A DNA stretch of 64,000 bases from Neurospora intermedia (Eukaryota > Ascomycota > Sordariomycetes > Sordariales > Sordariaceae), in contig BTPP01000003.1 of the NCBI GenBank assembly GCA_037102815.1, forward strand, positions 4,836,001-4,900,000, given 5' to 3'. A program made the translations under genes and the position numbers. Of the stretch, positions 9,570 through 21,487 are shown piece by piece (within the stretch, counting starts at the first letter, position 1; each line of letters opens with the position of its first letter). The notes beneath the pieces were generated by a model. It did no database searches and had not been told where the DNA came from. It saw only the letters and a program-made list of their open reading frames with translations.

Positions 9570-12473
9570 ATATTAGTCCTGTTGACGGCCGGAGCTTTCT
9601 CTTATGTTGCCAGTCACTTTTGGCAATGGCTTCCGGGTTCCAACGGGAGGTTCGGTAAGTGGACAACCACCTACTTTCCGGTCCCATCAACAACATACTA
9701 ACGTCGAGAAGACGATGAAGGCGGCTCCTTAAGACCCGCTCCTACCAGCCTACCAAAAAGACCACGACGATACTTTCTCCCCGTTCTCATAGCAGCCATC
9801 ATTTTCAGACTCGAACTGTTCCATCGAGTGACGGCGGACTTGCAATGTTCGTCTCCTGGAGTGGAGGCCTTTCTTCCTTTAGTAATCCTCTTCTATGAGC
9901 TCTTACCAGGTCGTCGAGCCCGTGTAGGCCCGGCCAAGGACGCCGAGGAGGAAGATGACATGGGGCGAACAACATGGGATGATATTGTGGACTGGGTGGC
10001 CGAGTCTAAACAGTCCCTCACCATTTCCATCGTTTTCATCTCCTTGGGGGCCTATCTCGCTTCTTCCCAGGACATGAGGTCGACTTACATCTGTACCAGC
10101 TTCGACAATAGCACCCTTGTCAGGTCTCTTCAATGGCTCGGTCTTTTGCTGGACGGTGTCATCGTGATCCTACTATGGCGTGTCCTCGCTTGGGCCAGGA
10201 CGAACAAGAGCCGGCTGATCTCTGTGAGTGTGGTGTTTTTGGCTTCGGCAGTCGGCAGCGGTCTTTTGTACACTTCTCTCCGCATGTTTCTGCCTTCAGT
10301 GCCCTTAAGCCATCACTTCAAGGGCATTGACGCCTTGTTTGTCTTCGATGTTGTTACCGATGGCTTTGCCGTTGCCGTTCTGTTTGTTTCTGCGAGCCTT
10401 TTGACCACCGAGAAGACACCGCTGTCTCTTGTTGGCATCTTCACCTTCATCTCCGGTCTCGTTGTTGGATGGGGCAAGCTGAAGCTCACCGGAGGCGCTG
10501 AGAATACCATGCACGGCGTTGCATACCTCGCCGTATTGCTCATAAGCTTGGGTACATCAATCTTTGTTTACGCCAACAACATACAAAGAGTGGTGCTCAT
10601 CCACCGCAGCATCCTGGTTGCGCTCATGTTCATTTCACTCATCGCCGCCACGATTGTCGCCGTCTCCAACAACAGGAACGACTACTTGTTCGAGCACCCT
10701 ATCGAGACAATGATCTTCAAGGCCCGAACCAATGCCGACAGATACTTGCTTCATGCCGCAGCCAGCAACTCTCTCCCGGTTGCCGTGAACGAGTACAAGG
10801 CTCGCTACGGGGGGAGAGATCCGCCACCCAAGTTTGATGAGTGGTACAAGTTCGCCGTGGATAACAAGTCACCCATCATCGATGACTTCGACCAGGTGGT
10901 CCACGATATACGGCCGTTCTGGGGGATCTCTCCCAGCAAAATCAGAGAGGACATTCAGCGGGTGGCCAAGGAGCCGGGCATCGCGTTGCTCAGAGTCGCC
11001 AATGGCACAGCTTCACACAGCTTATCCAAAGATTCCGAGCACGCAATGGTCATGGACGAGCTGGCCAAAATGGTCAACAAATTTGCACAACACCTTCCTG
11101 ATATGGAACTCCCCATCAACCTGGATGAACGGCCACGGGTACTGACCCCCTGGGAGGACGTGAGGAGATTCACCGAAAAGGCAAAGCAAAAGGGCTTCGG
11201 CAAGTTCCTCTCCAAGCGTGAAGATGAAGAAGAAGAAGGCAAAGCACCATCCCAGCCCCTTGACCTCTCCTCATCCGCCACAACCTCCGTCCGCACCTTT
11301 CAAGAGATGACCGCCCTCACCTGCCCTCCCGGCACCGCCACCCGCGCCGGCATCCACTGGGACGTGCGGGACTTCTGCCTCTCATGCGTGCGCCCGCACT
11401 CCGCCGGGACAGGTATCTTCCTCCACGACTTTACCGCTTCTCAGTCCATCTGCCACCAATCCGATCTCTTCCACCTCCACAGCTTCTTCTTCACGCCACC
11501 CTCCGTGCCCCCGCTGCGCGACCTCGTCCCCGTCTTCAGCCGGTCCAAGCTCTCCAGCTACAGCGACATCCTCATCCCCATCCCCACGCTAGACGAGATC
11601 CTCCACAAAGCCAACACCCAGCCTGACACCAGCGACTTTGATCTGAAGACGCCGGCGCTCTACTGGCGCGGCGCGCAAGCCGAGCAAGTATCGGATGAGA
11701 TGCTGCACGGTGGCCAACAAGAACGGCTCGTCCATTTAGTCTCGGACAACTCAAGTACCTCCACCACACTGATGCTCATCCCCCAAAACGAAGTCCGCTC
11801 CCGCGCCGCTTACGAGCGCGTATCCACTTCCTTGCTCAACTTCCTTTTACCATTCGACATTGGTTTCTCCTCCGTTAGCGCAGCTTCTTCTTCTCCATTA
11901 TCAGAATTCACAACCACAACCCGCCCCCCTAATCCCAACCCCCTATCATCCAACCAATACATCCTCACCCTCGACCCGCCCTTTTCCCCCTCTTCTTCCC
12001 CCTCTGGGTCCCCCTCTGATTCCAGCACCACCTTTCTCGCCGCCCTCAAAAGCACCGCCGTCCCCTTCACCTCCACCCTCTTCACCCACTGGTACTCCTC
12101 CCGCCTGCAACCCTACCTGCACTTCATCCCCCTCGACATCCGGCTGCACTCCCTGCACGCCACGTTGACCTACTTTGTCGGTCTCAAGGGAAAAGCGTCC
12201 GCGTCCGATCGGCTGGGAAATACAAAGGGGGCGATGATTAATGGGCGAGAAGTTCGTCAGAAGAGTAGGACGGACGAGGCCAAGTACGTTGCCGAGCAGG
12301 GGATGAAGTGGGCGGAGAGGGCGGTGAGGAAAGAGGACGAGGAGGTTTATTTGTTTCGGGTGTTGGTGGAGTGGGGGAGGGTGGTAAAGGAGGAGAGGGA
12401 GGAGTTGAAGTTTGTGATGGGGATGGGTGAGACGTCCAAGGAGACCAAGCAGATCAAGGAAATGAAGGGGTGA
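9570..12473 (+). CDS. GT90/CAP10-type glycosyltransferase with multi-pass membrane N-terminus (5' end unresolved)
   Basis: The secure part is one exon from about 9712 to the TGA at 12471-12473. An upstream coding exon ending at 9654 (GTAAGT donor at 9655, CTAAC branch at 9698-9702, acceptor ending at 9711) adds a hydrophobic ILVLLTAGAFSYVA segment in matching phase. The true start codon lies further upstream and is unresolved. The N-terminal half has about eight or nine hydrophobic segments. The C-terminal half has CAP10/CAP64-family landmarks: TPALYWRGA, LLPFDIGFSSVS, SRLQPYLHFIPLDIRLHSLH, LTYFVGL and MKWAERAVRKEDEEVYLFRVLVEWGR. Cryptococcal relatives are needed for capsule polysaccharide; other GT90 enzymes transfer xylose or glucose. 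A Golgi glycosyltransferase is the inference and the acceptor is unknown. The gene is convergent with the poly-Q gene. Confidence 0.85.
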
Positions 12474-13259
12474 TTGGTATTGTGGTTGAGAGGTGAGTGA
12501 GGTAGAGGAGGAGATGGTGAACTGTTTATAGGAAAATGGACATGTGTTTGTATGCCTACCTACAAACTGAAGATGAGCACTACCTACATTTGAGATCCTT
12601 AAAGTGACATGTACGTCGTACCAAGTTGAATTGAATGAGTACGGAAAACACGCTCACAGCATAGGCAGGATGTGAAATGTGGTCCGTCAAAAGAATAATG
12701 ATTCAATAAAAAGTAAACATTAACTAACTACTCGCTCGCTTGCTTGGCCTTGCTTTATAAAAAAAAACGACTGTAACCGACTTCCGTCTCTCCTCCCAAT
12801 CAATGTTGCTTGCTTGTTCTATCTTGTTGTAGGGGTATAGAAAAGATAAAGCCATCCGCGCCGGTAGTAGTATAGTAATGAGGTGAGGTTAGCCACAACA
12901 CCCGATCGATGGGTGATGAAAGCAAGAAATGAAATAGTAAAAGTGCCTCCCAACTCCACACCCATAACTGGTTCTTTTTCTCTTGACCTGCCACCGAGTG
13001 TCTTTCCTGACCGTCTGAAAACGATATATGTGTGGTATAATACTAAAACATAGGATCCGAAAGTAGAAAAAATTCAAAACGTCAGTCCATTACATCGTTT
13101 CGAACCCCTCCCAAAAAACAGCACCTAATTCTCTTCTTTTCCTTCCACTTCCCGTATCCATACCCCTCCTAACGTCAGCTACTACTGCCTCTTCCTCAAC
13201 TTCACCCTCTGCCCTCTCCGCGAGGAAGGACTGTGACGAACCAGACCAGCAGCAGAACA
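12474..13259. other. Convergent 3' intergenic region
   Basis: No gene is supported. The AT-rich stretch with AATAAA-like sequence near 12704 fits 3' processing of the glycosyltransferase transcript. The right part is the 3' region of the poly-Q gene. Confidence 0.5.
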
Positions 13260-15215
13260 CTACCCACTGCCGTTATCCGATCGTCCAAACATCCTCCTCA
13301 ACGCGCCAAATTTCTTTTTCTTGCCTGTTGTTGGAGTCTCAGACCTTACAGGTGGATTTCTCTCGTTGCCCGCTGTGCCTGCTGCGGACAACGCGGTGGC
13401 GGTACTAGCCCTCCTTGGCCCTACACCGACAGCAAATGGACCATTCGGCTGACCAGATGCACCGCTGATAGACCTCGTCCCAAGACTTCCACCCGTAGCG
13501 GCAGCAGTGGCGGTGCCGGATCTCCTAATAAATCCCGGCATGGGAATGCCTCCTTCGTTCATGATTTCTTGTACCGGTGATGGTGCCTTTTCGCTTCGGC
13601 CGGGAAGAGAAAAGCTGGGCATTCGTGAACCCCGCTTATGGAGGCGGGGATGGTGGCTTTTGGGGCTTATATCCGAGGTATTGTTGGTGTCGATGGTAGC
13701 AGGAGTTTGCAACCTCTCCTCGATATCGACCTGCCGATCCGGATCGACTTGGCTTTGGTTTCTCAACCCATTTAACTCAGCTTTGCTCCTCTCTAGCTTG
13801 GTATCCCTCCTCACGGCGCTCTCCACCGGTGCTTCGGGGCGAGCGATGGCGTCGGCACTTTCCTGAACGTGTTGATGATGATGCTTCTTACGCGAGAAAA
13901 CAGACATCAGGCCACGCTTGGGGCGGTGCGGCTCGGTGGCAGCGGCAGGGGCCTCAGAAGTTCCAACATTAGGAGCTGTCTGCGACGTAGGCAGGATCTG
14001 GCCACGGCCAGAGCGGGTTCGACGGAGTTCTTCGTTTCCCGCTGCCGCGTCGTTGTCGTGGCCGGCTTGCGCTGGCGCGATTGCAGAACCGAGTCTTGCC
14101 GTCTTCGACAGTTTCTGATGACCGCCAAGGGATCCAACGCTTCCACGCGCATTACCATTACCATTAGAAGCCCCGTCCCTGTAATTATACCCTCCTTCCT
14201 CCTCTTCAGCAATAGATACCTGTCTATCACGCATACTGCTCCGGGCCATACTCCGAGAAGCCGCTGCCACAGGCGCCGAAGCTGAGCCTCTCAATCCGGA
14301 CGAAACCACCGGTACCGGCGGCACGACCTCGTCTTCATCACTCGACTCGTCAAACCGGCTTCTAAATCTGCTGGCAATCCCGGCATCTTCCTCATCGCTC
14401 GAATCCCCAAACCTGCTGGAGAACTTAGTTCCAATCGATGTCCTCTTCTTTCCACTGGCGCCTCCCTTCTTTCCCAGTGTAGGCATCTTCATGCCACCAG
14501 GACTTTTCCTCCCACCGCTGTTTGCTACAGAGTCACGAAGCGTGGTACGCATACCCACACCCATACCCATGCCCGAGCCCATTGTCCCCCTACTAGAAGG
14601 CGGTGTGTCAAGTCTAGAGCTCGAATTGGTAGGCGTCGTAGCTCGCAAAGAAGTGAGAAACTTGGTGCCATTTCCGCGGCTGTCCACTGATCCAGCAGCT
14701 GGAGAGTTCGAACGGAGAGATTTGGGAAAGCCACCAGCAGAAAGGCCTTGTCCTGCCGAACTAGCGCGGGCGCGCTTAAAGCTGCTATCGCTGCCGGTAG
14801 AGTCACGGCGCTTGATGTGTGACTGGTGTGTGTTTGCCAGGCGAATGGTAGAAGCTCGGGGAGCCGGAAGCATAGCATCAGAGGCTGCACGATGTTCTCG
14901 TTTCGTGGGCTGAGGTGTTGCAGGAACCGGAACAGGGAGAGATGCTCGCCGTTCGGCCGGAGGTTCAGAGCGCAAGGATTTGCGGAAACGAGGTCCGTCC
15001 TTCACGGGGGCAGCCTTGGGTTGAAGAGGCGTACTACGCATAGTAGTTCGCATCGTCATTGCCGATGCCACCGGTACTACAGGAACCTCAGGCTCCTCCC
15101 ATCTCGTCCCAGGCTTGATCTGGTAGCTACGTTCGGCGGTCACGCGAGCAGGTGCAGAGGCTCCCGTTTCCTTTGCCTTCCCCTTGGCCTTTTTCTTCCG
15201 GACCTGCTCCTCCTG

Positions 15216-15251
<36 letters not shown>

Positions 15252-15255
15252 TTGT

Positions 15256-15289
<34 letters not shown>

Positions 15290-18200
15290 CGAGCATCATC
15301 TGCCGAGCCATCTGCACGGCCAAAGCATGCCTTTCCGAAGTTCTCTTCTCAATCGACTTCTTCCTCCTGGGCTTTTCTCCCGGGACGCTCGTCTCTTCCC
15401 TGTCGCCTTCGATTCCAGCATCCTCCTTGGCTTCCCGCTCCAGTTGGGCTCTCCGCTCAGCTGTAAGACTCCTCCAATAAGCCTTGGCCCGCTCCCAGTC
15501 GTCCTCTTGAGGCGACTCTCCGGAATAAGATCCAATGGCTGTGGTAGCAGTCGAAAGTGCAGGTACAAGACTTCGGGGCGGATCGGGAGGCGACGGGTGG
15601 TCAGAGACTTCATGTTGGCGGGGGTGGTCGTTGGCTCCAGGAAAGTCCAAAACAGCATTGAGTGACTGATAGCCTTCCCCTTCGGCCTCAGAAAGATCCT
15701 CATGGGCATCAGCGTATATACTTGAGTTATCCGATTCACTTTCCGATGCTGGCTGCGATTGAGTGCCTGTCGTCTGTTGTCCAGTGGCTTGGTCAACATT
15801 AGTGGCCGAACCCTTGGACGTATCCGAATCTTCGGGAAACCCGCCGGGAACCTCCACAAAAAAGTTGGGCGCTTCGTTCTGGCTCTCTTGGGGGGTTGGC
15901 TGTGTCAAGGAGATAATCGGGACATTCGGAGCACTATTCCGCCGCCGAGCTTCCTCCTGAGCAACAAATCTCGAGTCGATGGCAGGGGCATTTCTATTCT
16001 GAAAGGCCGGCTTGACGGGAGATGTTTGTGGCGAGGATAGCGAGTTGCGACGCGGTTGTTGTGGCGGCTCCATGAAACTCGGGTAGTCGTATAAGCTGCC
16101 TGTCATCTCGGACGCAAGACTGGTCGACCCATCACTGTCGTCGCTAGCATATCCACTTCCCTCCACCATTGTAACCACCGGTGGAAGGGGTTCTCTAAAC
16201 CTCGAGATATTAGCTGGACTTCGTACCCGTTCCTCACGCTCTCTCTGTAGCATGCCACCTATAGCATAGTCACTGCTTTGCCCAAAATTTTCGGCTACAG
16301 GGCTTAGGGGGAGTGGCGTGGTGTACGGTGTGGCGTAAGCAACATCCCCTATCGGTCGAAGTGGTCGTTCGCCCTCTTTCGGTTCCTGTAACTGTGGTTT
16401 CCTGACATTTCTCACGCTGCCAAAGCTGGGAAGCGCCGGTCGTGGCTTCATCGTCGCCTCCTCATCGTCGAGTGTCGCCGACAAGTCCGCGTTTGCCCAT
16501 CGGCGGATACCGGTAGGGCTAGCCAGAGGTGGTGAGATTGATCGCTCTTTAGGGGCAAGCTCGGCGATAGCTGGTTGAGTTTCATCATCGAAGCTTACCC
16601 GCACGGACTTCTTCCGTTGCACCGGCCGGTCTGTACTCCATGAGGCCTCCGACGAGAGATCAGAAGGCGATGGGCCGCGGACGGGGCTTGGTTGTTTGAG
16701 AGCCGACTTTCGTGGGGAGACTGATCGGGGTGGTGGTGAATGCCTGACAGTTAGAGTATCTTGAACAGGTCCAAAGTGTGCCTGGCGAGCCGGGCTTATT
16801 GAGGAGGTCCGAGTAGGTTGGTTCTTCTTCTGAGACACCGAAGCTGCCCGAATTGGTAGCTGACTAGCTTGGGAAGATGACTGTATTGGTTGTTGTTCTG
16901 ACTGCGAGCGGATATGTGAGACTATCCTCTGTCGGGATGGTACCGAGTCGAGAGCGCTAGAGACCCTCGATGTATTTGTCTCATCAGACTCTGACTCTTC
17001 CAACTCTGGCTCCTCCCTCACAATGGACGGCAGCCTCCTCACCATCGGACGACCATCTGTAGTTACGACCATTGATGTTGATGTTGTTGGATGATGGTGG
17101 TCGGTAAAGGCTTCCTCTTCTTCCTCTTCCTCTTCCTCTTCCTCTTCTTCTTCTTCAGACTCCCAGTCCTCTTCCTGTGGTTGTTGAGTCGGCTGAGGTT
17201 CAGTAGGTGGCGAAGCTACAGTAAATCGCGAGGGTAACTGCTCCTCTGTCTCCTGGCGAGAGCCTTGTACAGGTGGTGACTGTTGAACAGGGGCTTGTAC
17301 TTGTACCTGTGGAGCTGTCCTTGTTGTGGTAGCGGTACCGGTAATACCAGTCGGGTTGCTTGTTGGGACGTTACTCTTAGTACGACCCACGGTGCCTTGT
17401 GCGAGGTGTGTCCCAGCCTTGGGAGGGTGTTTCTTCTTCTTGGATCGGGTAGGTTGCTGCGATGCTGCCACGATGGCGTGTTCAACGGCGAGGAGGTCGG
17501 AACGTCTGATCATCCGACGGGAATTGGGATCGTAGACCAATGCTTGGTCTGCGGCAGAAGCGGAGGAGGCTCGCGGTCGAGTGGAGGATGGGGTCCCCGC
17601 CTCTAATAATAGGGAACCCCTTGACCGCTGGGGCTGGACCGCCGATTGGGAATCTTGAGCCGGAAAGTCGGTGGTGCTGCGGGTATCAGCCGGGGATACT
17701 GGCGGTGAGCCGACCCTAACCCGGGCTGGATACGAGAAATTGATGGATGACGCCCGACTTTCAGGCCGATCTTCCTGATGCATCGCAACCTGGGGTGGAC
17801 TCGATGGCGGGCTTGCCATTGCCGGATCCGTTTTTCGGACGCTTGACAAGTCTCCCACTCTGGCGGGCCCAAACCAAGATGGACCATCGTCCGTGCCCGG
17901 TTTCTGTGATGGGACGCGTTCAACGCCCAGGCTTTGTGTTTTGCGGTGCGCACTCTTCTGGTGCGCACCCGTCCCCGCCGTTCCAACGGTTGTGGCCACA
18001 TTCCTGGGCAATTCCGGAACAGGGGGTAAGTCCTCGATGGACTGGGACTGACGCCGTCCGGAATTTCTGCTATCGGGTCGGTGGTGTGGACTGGGGCTTC
18101 GAAAGGTGCGTTCGGTCATGGAGGTCGAGCTCCCGGTGCGCCGTAGGCTTGGTCGTCCCTGGGTATCGGGGTGCGTACGCGTGGAAGCCACGGAGGCGCT

Positions 18201-18398
18201 GCGCCGGACGGTGCGCTTCGTATGGACTTGGGCGACATTGGTCGGGGTGATGGGTCGGGCACGGAGGGCGGCGGCGGCGGCGGCGGCAGACAGGTTCGAG
18301 GCTTGTTGAGCTTCATTGCGCTTGAAGACGGCGGCGGCGGCGGAGGCAGCATTGGGATTCGCAGTCGCCGCGGTCAAAGGCTGAGTATTGCGCGACAT
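13260..18398 (-). CDS. Large disordered fungal protein with poly-Q and poly-E tracts
   Basis: A single exon encodes 1712 residues. I do not recognise a characterised orthologue. It begins with an Ala-rich segment, and Ser/Pro/Arg-rich low-complexity sequence dominates throughout. Fifteen Glu at about 415-429 and 23 Gln at 1038-1060 are homopolymers encoded by GAA/GAG and CAG/CAA. Many SP and RSxS motifs suggest phosphorylation. Better conserved-looking islands are the N-terminal AAAAAAALRARPITPTNV region, the lysine-rich stretch after the poly-Q and the extreme C-terminus. The latter ends in a basic-aromatic motif (KKKKFGALRRMFGR) of the kind that binds acidic membranes or folds as an amphipathic helix. 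A cell-cortex or scaffold role is speculation. The 5' leader and promoter upstream are long (about 3 kb). Confidence 0.85.
15219..15287 (-). repeat. CAG/CAA trinucleotide tract encoding 23 Gln
   Basis: 69 bases of CTG/TTG on the plus strand read as CAG and CAA on the coding strand. The left part is pure CTG (10 units), then TTG interruptions alternate. Pure stretches of this kind vary in length between strains. Confidence 0.95.
17112..17156 (-). repeat. GAA/GAG tract encoding 15 Glu
   Basis: 45 bases of TTC/CTC on the plus strand encode an unbroken run of 15 glutamates in the large disordered protein. Confidence 0.95.
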
Positions 18399-21300
18399 GG
18401 AATCTAGCAGTCAGTAATCGGGATTCCTCTCGCGACTGGACTGGACTGGACGGGACGAGACGGGGACCATAGGGTATCCGCGAAAGCATGGGGAAGGTAG
18501 GATATGGAGAAACAAGGGATAATTGAACAGCAGCTGGTCTGGTGGAGCGAGCTAAGAGTAGTGTAGAAAAGTGTAATTGCAAGCTGCGCGCCGACCATGG
18601 CATCCATGCCAGAATCATGGCGTCGCGAACAAAGACAGCGATGATCCAAATGGGCACTGTCTCACTGTCTCGGGCGACAGGACCAGGCCGAAAGGAGGAC
18701 CGATCGAGAAAAAGGGCCAATGACGACATACCGGATTGGGCGGCCGATGCCTCCGCGAGCTGCCGAACATGGTTTGGATGTCGTATCCTCCGCTTCGACA
18801 AGTACAGTAGGGTCTCTAGTATTTCTACCTGGATTTCGCCGTCGTCGCTATGTGTGTGCGTGGTGTGTCTGTGTTCTTGATCCAGGCCATCCCCAACCTG
18901 GCGATCTTGCTCATTACCGAGCGCGGCTTCTCATAGGGCGCAATATAGGAATTAGTGGAGGGGCTTTAGTTCGGCTGCTAAATGCGAAAACAAAAACAAA
19001 AGGAGAGATTGAAGGCGCCGTTGGTCGTCGCAAAAGGTTTGTCGGGACGGAAGAGAGGTGAGGGTCGGCGACGACACGTGTAGATGAGGGTGGTGATTGC
19101 GTGGTGTGGTGGTGGTGCCTAGTTGTCTGAGAGTGGCAGCGCCCGACTCTGTTTGGTGCATGGAATAGGAGGAGGGTGCCGGGATTTGCTTGTCTTCTTT
19201 CTTGTCGGGTGGGTGGTACTGCCTCCTAGTATCGAGAAAAAATGACGATGACGGAGGTCGGGAGTTGTAGTGTGGTGCGGTCGCAGTGCAGTTTGCACCT
19301 AGGACGTATGTGCAGCAGGGCCCTTCCTTCCCGCCTGCGCAGTGAAAGTCCCGTCACGTCTTGGTCTGCGTGGGATGGAAGGATGAATCTCGTTCCCGCC
19401 GAGTCTGTCTGCCGCCCAACAAAAAACTGGAACTTGCTTGTGCCCTGATGAGCTGAAGGAGGTTGGTGACGATGATGACGGCACAGCAGCCAATATCTTC
19501 ACGTCCTGTACATGGGATCCCCGAATAAAAGGGATCATACCATGGACCTCGTCAGCAAACGAAGCCGTGGGAATGCCGGGATGGATCTTGAACAAAAAAT
19601 CAAAAAAGTGTAGCGCCGTGTCCGTCCAACTCCACCACGTACGGGCATCCTGTCACGTTAACAATGCGCCGTGGGGACGCTTGGAGCCACATTTCCGCAT
19701 CCGATGTCCACTTCCAGGCTGTGAACGTGAACGTCGTCGTTTCGGCGTTGTCGTGAACCTGACACACACAGCGCACGCTAAACCTCAAACTCACAAGGCT
19801 AGAAACCAGGGGACTGGCAAGCCCGCTAAACCCGATTGAGGCTTCCACCAAGGAGCAAGGACACCAAGGACGGACACCAAAGACCCAATTCGTGGATGCA
19901 TGCGTGCGTCAGTGTGTCACTTTTTATTGGGGTTCTGTGTCTCCATTCCCGCCAGTCCGATTCCCGAGAGCCCAGAGCTTCCCAAGTCCCGCCGTCCATG
20001 CAGGAGAATGGGGACTGCTTCCCCCCCTGGGTAACGGCACTCGGCTGCCGTGCATTGAACAGCCCGGCATCAAGCACTCTACCAGTCTACCTAGGCACGG
20101 CGGCACATTGTGATTGATTGATTGATTGATTGCTTCTCACTTTCCATTGTCGAGGATTGGGCGAGACCCAAACAGAGCCGGGCCAAAGTGTGTGTAAGAT
20201 GACTTGCATCATGATCACCTTTTGACCAATATGCGCCGAGCTGCCTTGCTTCCACTTCGACTTGCTGCTGCTTGGCCCTGGCATTGGCCTGATCATCCCC
20301 ACCTGCTCGCCGTTCCAGATTCATTCAGTCAAGAGACGGTGGGAGAATGGATTCGCTCGAGTTGCTCGACAGGAACAGAATGCACCAATGAGTCGAGTTT
20401 ATACACTACCACAAAACCCTTCGCCAAACACTCAAAACACGTTTAGCTTTGACTCAGTCCAGCCAGCACAGGCGCCGTTCATCCAATCTGTCTCGTTTGA
20501 GATAAACTATGTCTTTGTCTGACGTCGCGCCGAGGGCTTTGGGCCCTTTGGCTGGGTTTGTGTTTGACATTTGGCGATCGTCGAGACCCTTACGGAAACT
20601 TCTCCCGTTCATCTCCACTCGGTGATTCCGTCCCGTCATCGTTCGGGAAGCGCCGTGCACGTACTGGACCTCGGCTCAGTCTCACAACAGCAAAGATGTA
20701 AGTGTAGAATGAATATCGAAGCATACCATACCTTATAGTAGGTATGTTGCGCAAGTTGAACCACCAACACACAACATTGTATTCAAGCTATAATGGTGCT
20801 TTTCTTTTTCAGACAATACGTGTATGTTGTCTTTCTGCCCGTGACCTCCATCTATCCCTATGCATTTGCGATAGCCTAGGTAGTACGTTGTTGCTGCTTA
20901 TGGCCACCATCGTCCTCTCCTTCTGTATCTAACAAAGCTCATTTGTGTTGCCGTCACACCGAGCATCCCCTCACCCAGACTCCCACCGAGCTTCCAATAA
21001 TACACCTAAACTTATGTGTTCCTCTCTTTCCGTCTTTACCCTCACCTAGCGTGTGCATAGTAAGCTGTAGTATATACCAGGAAACCGCCTTTGTTAAGCA
21101 GTGATCATCGTGGTTCTTCGGTCGTATTTCGGAATTGCGTGAGCCGACCGAGTAAGCGGTATGCGCTTGGTTGTAATAGTAACTGCAAGCCTTAAGCTGC
21201 TGTTGTTTAACAGTTCAGTTTCTCCTGTTCTCGCTGAGGCGTATCGCCCGTACTCTTCGTCAAATCCCTCGCCACGTCACCGGAGCACTGGCTCCTGACG

Positions 21301-21487
21301 CCAAAGCCGCAAGAGTCGATCCTCTGATCGATCCTCTCTAGTCGCTGTGACCACCCCGACATCCGCGCCCTCCTCTCCATCACCATCATAAAATCCAGAA
21401 CAGGGTATAAAATCACGCTAATATTGCTGCAGACTAATGTTACAAAGAATAGGGGGCGGGGAGGTGGCATGGCCACAACAGCCTGGG
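18399..21487. other. 3.1-kb intergenic region upstream of the poly-Q gene
   Basis: No coding sequence is supported on either strand. The left part is the promoter and leader of the 13260-18398 gene. The right end is the 3' region of the 21488-23256 gene. It contains a GATT microsatellite at 20111-20132 and a CCTAGG motif near 20090. Confidence 0.5.
20111..20132. repeat. Tetranucleotide microsatellite (TGAT/GATT)
   Basis: Five and a half perfect tandem units of TGAT in a non-coding region. Confidence 0.9.

Noticed and set aside
14826-15665. 279-codon plus-strand frame with a Leu run
   Set aside because: The Leu run is the CTG antisense of the poly-Q tract of the real minus-strand gene.
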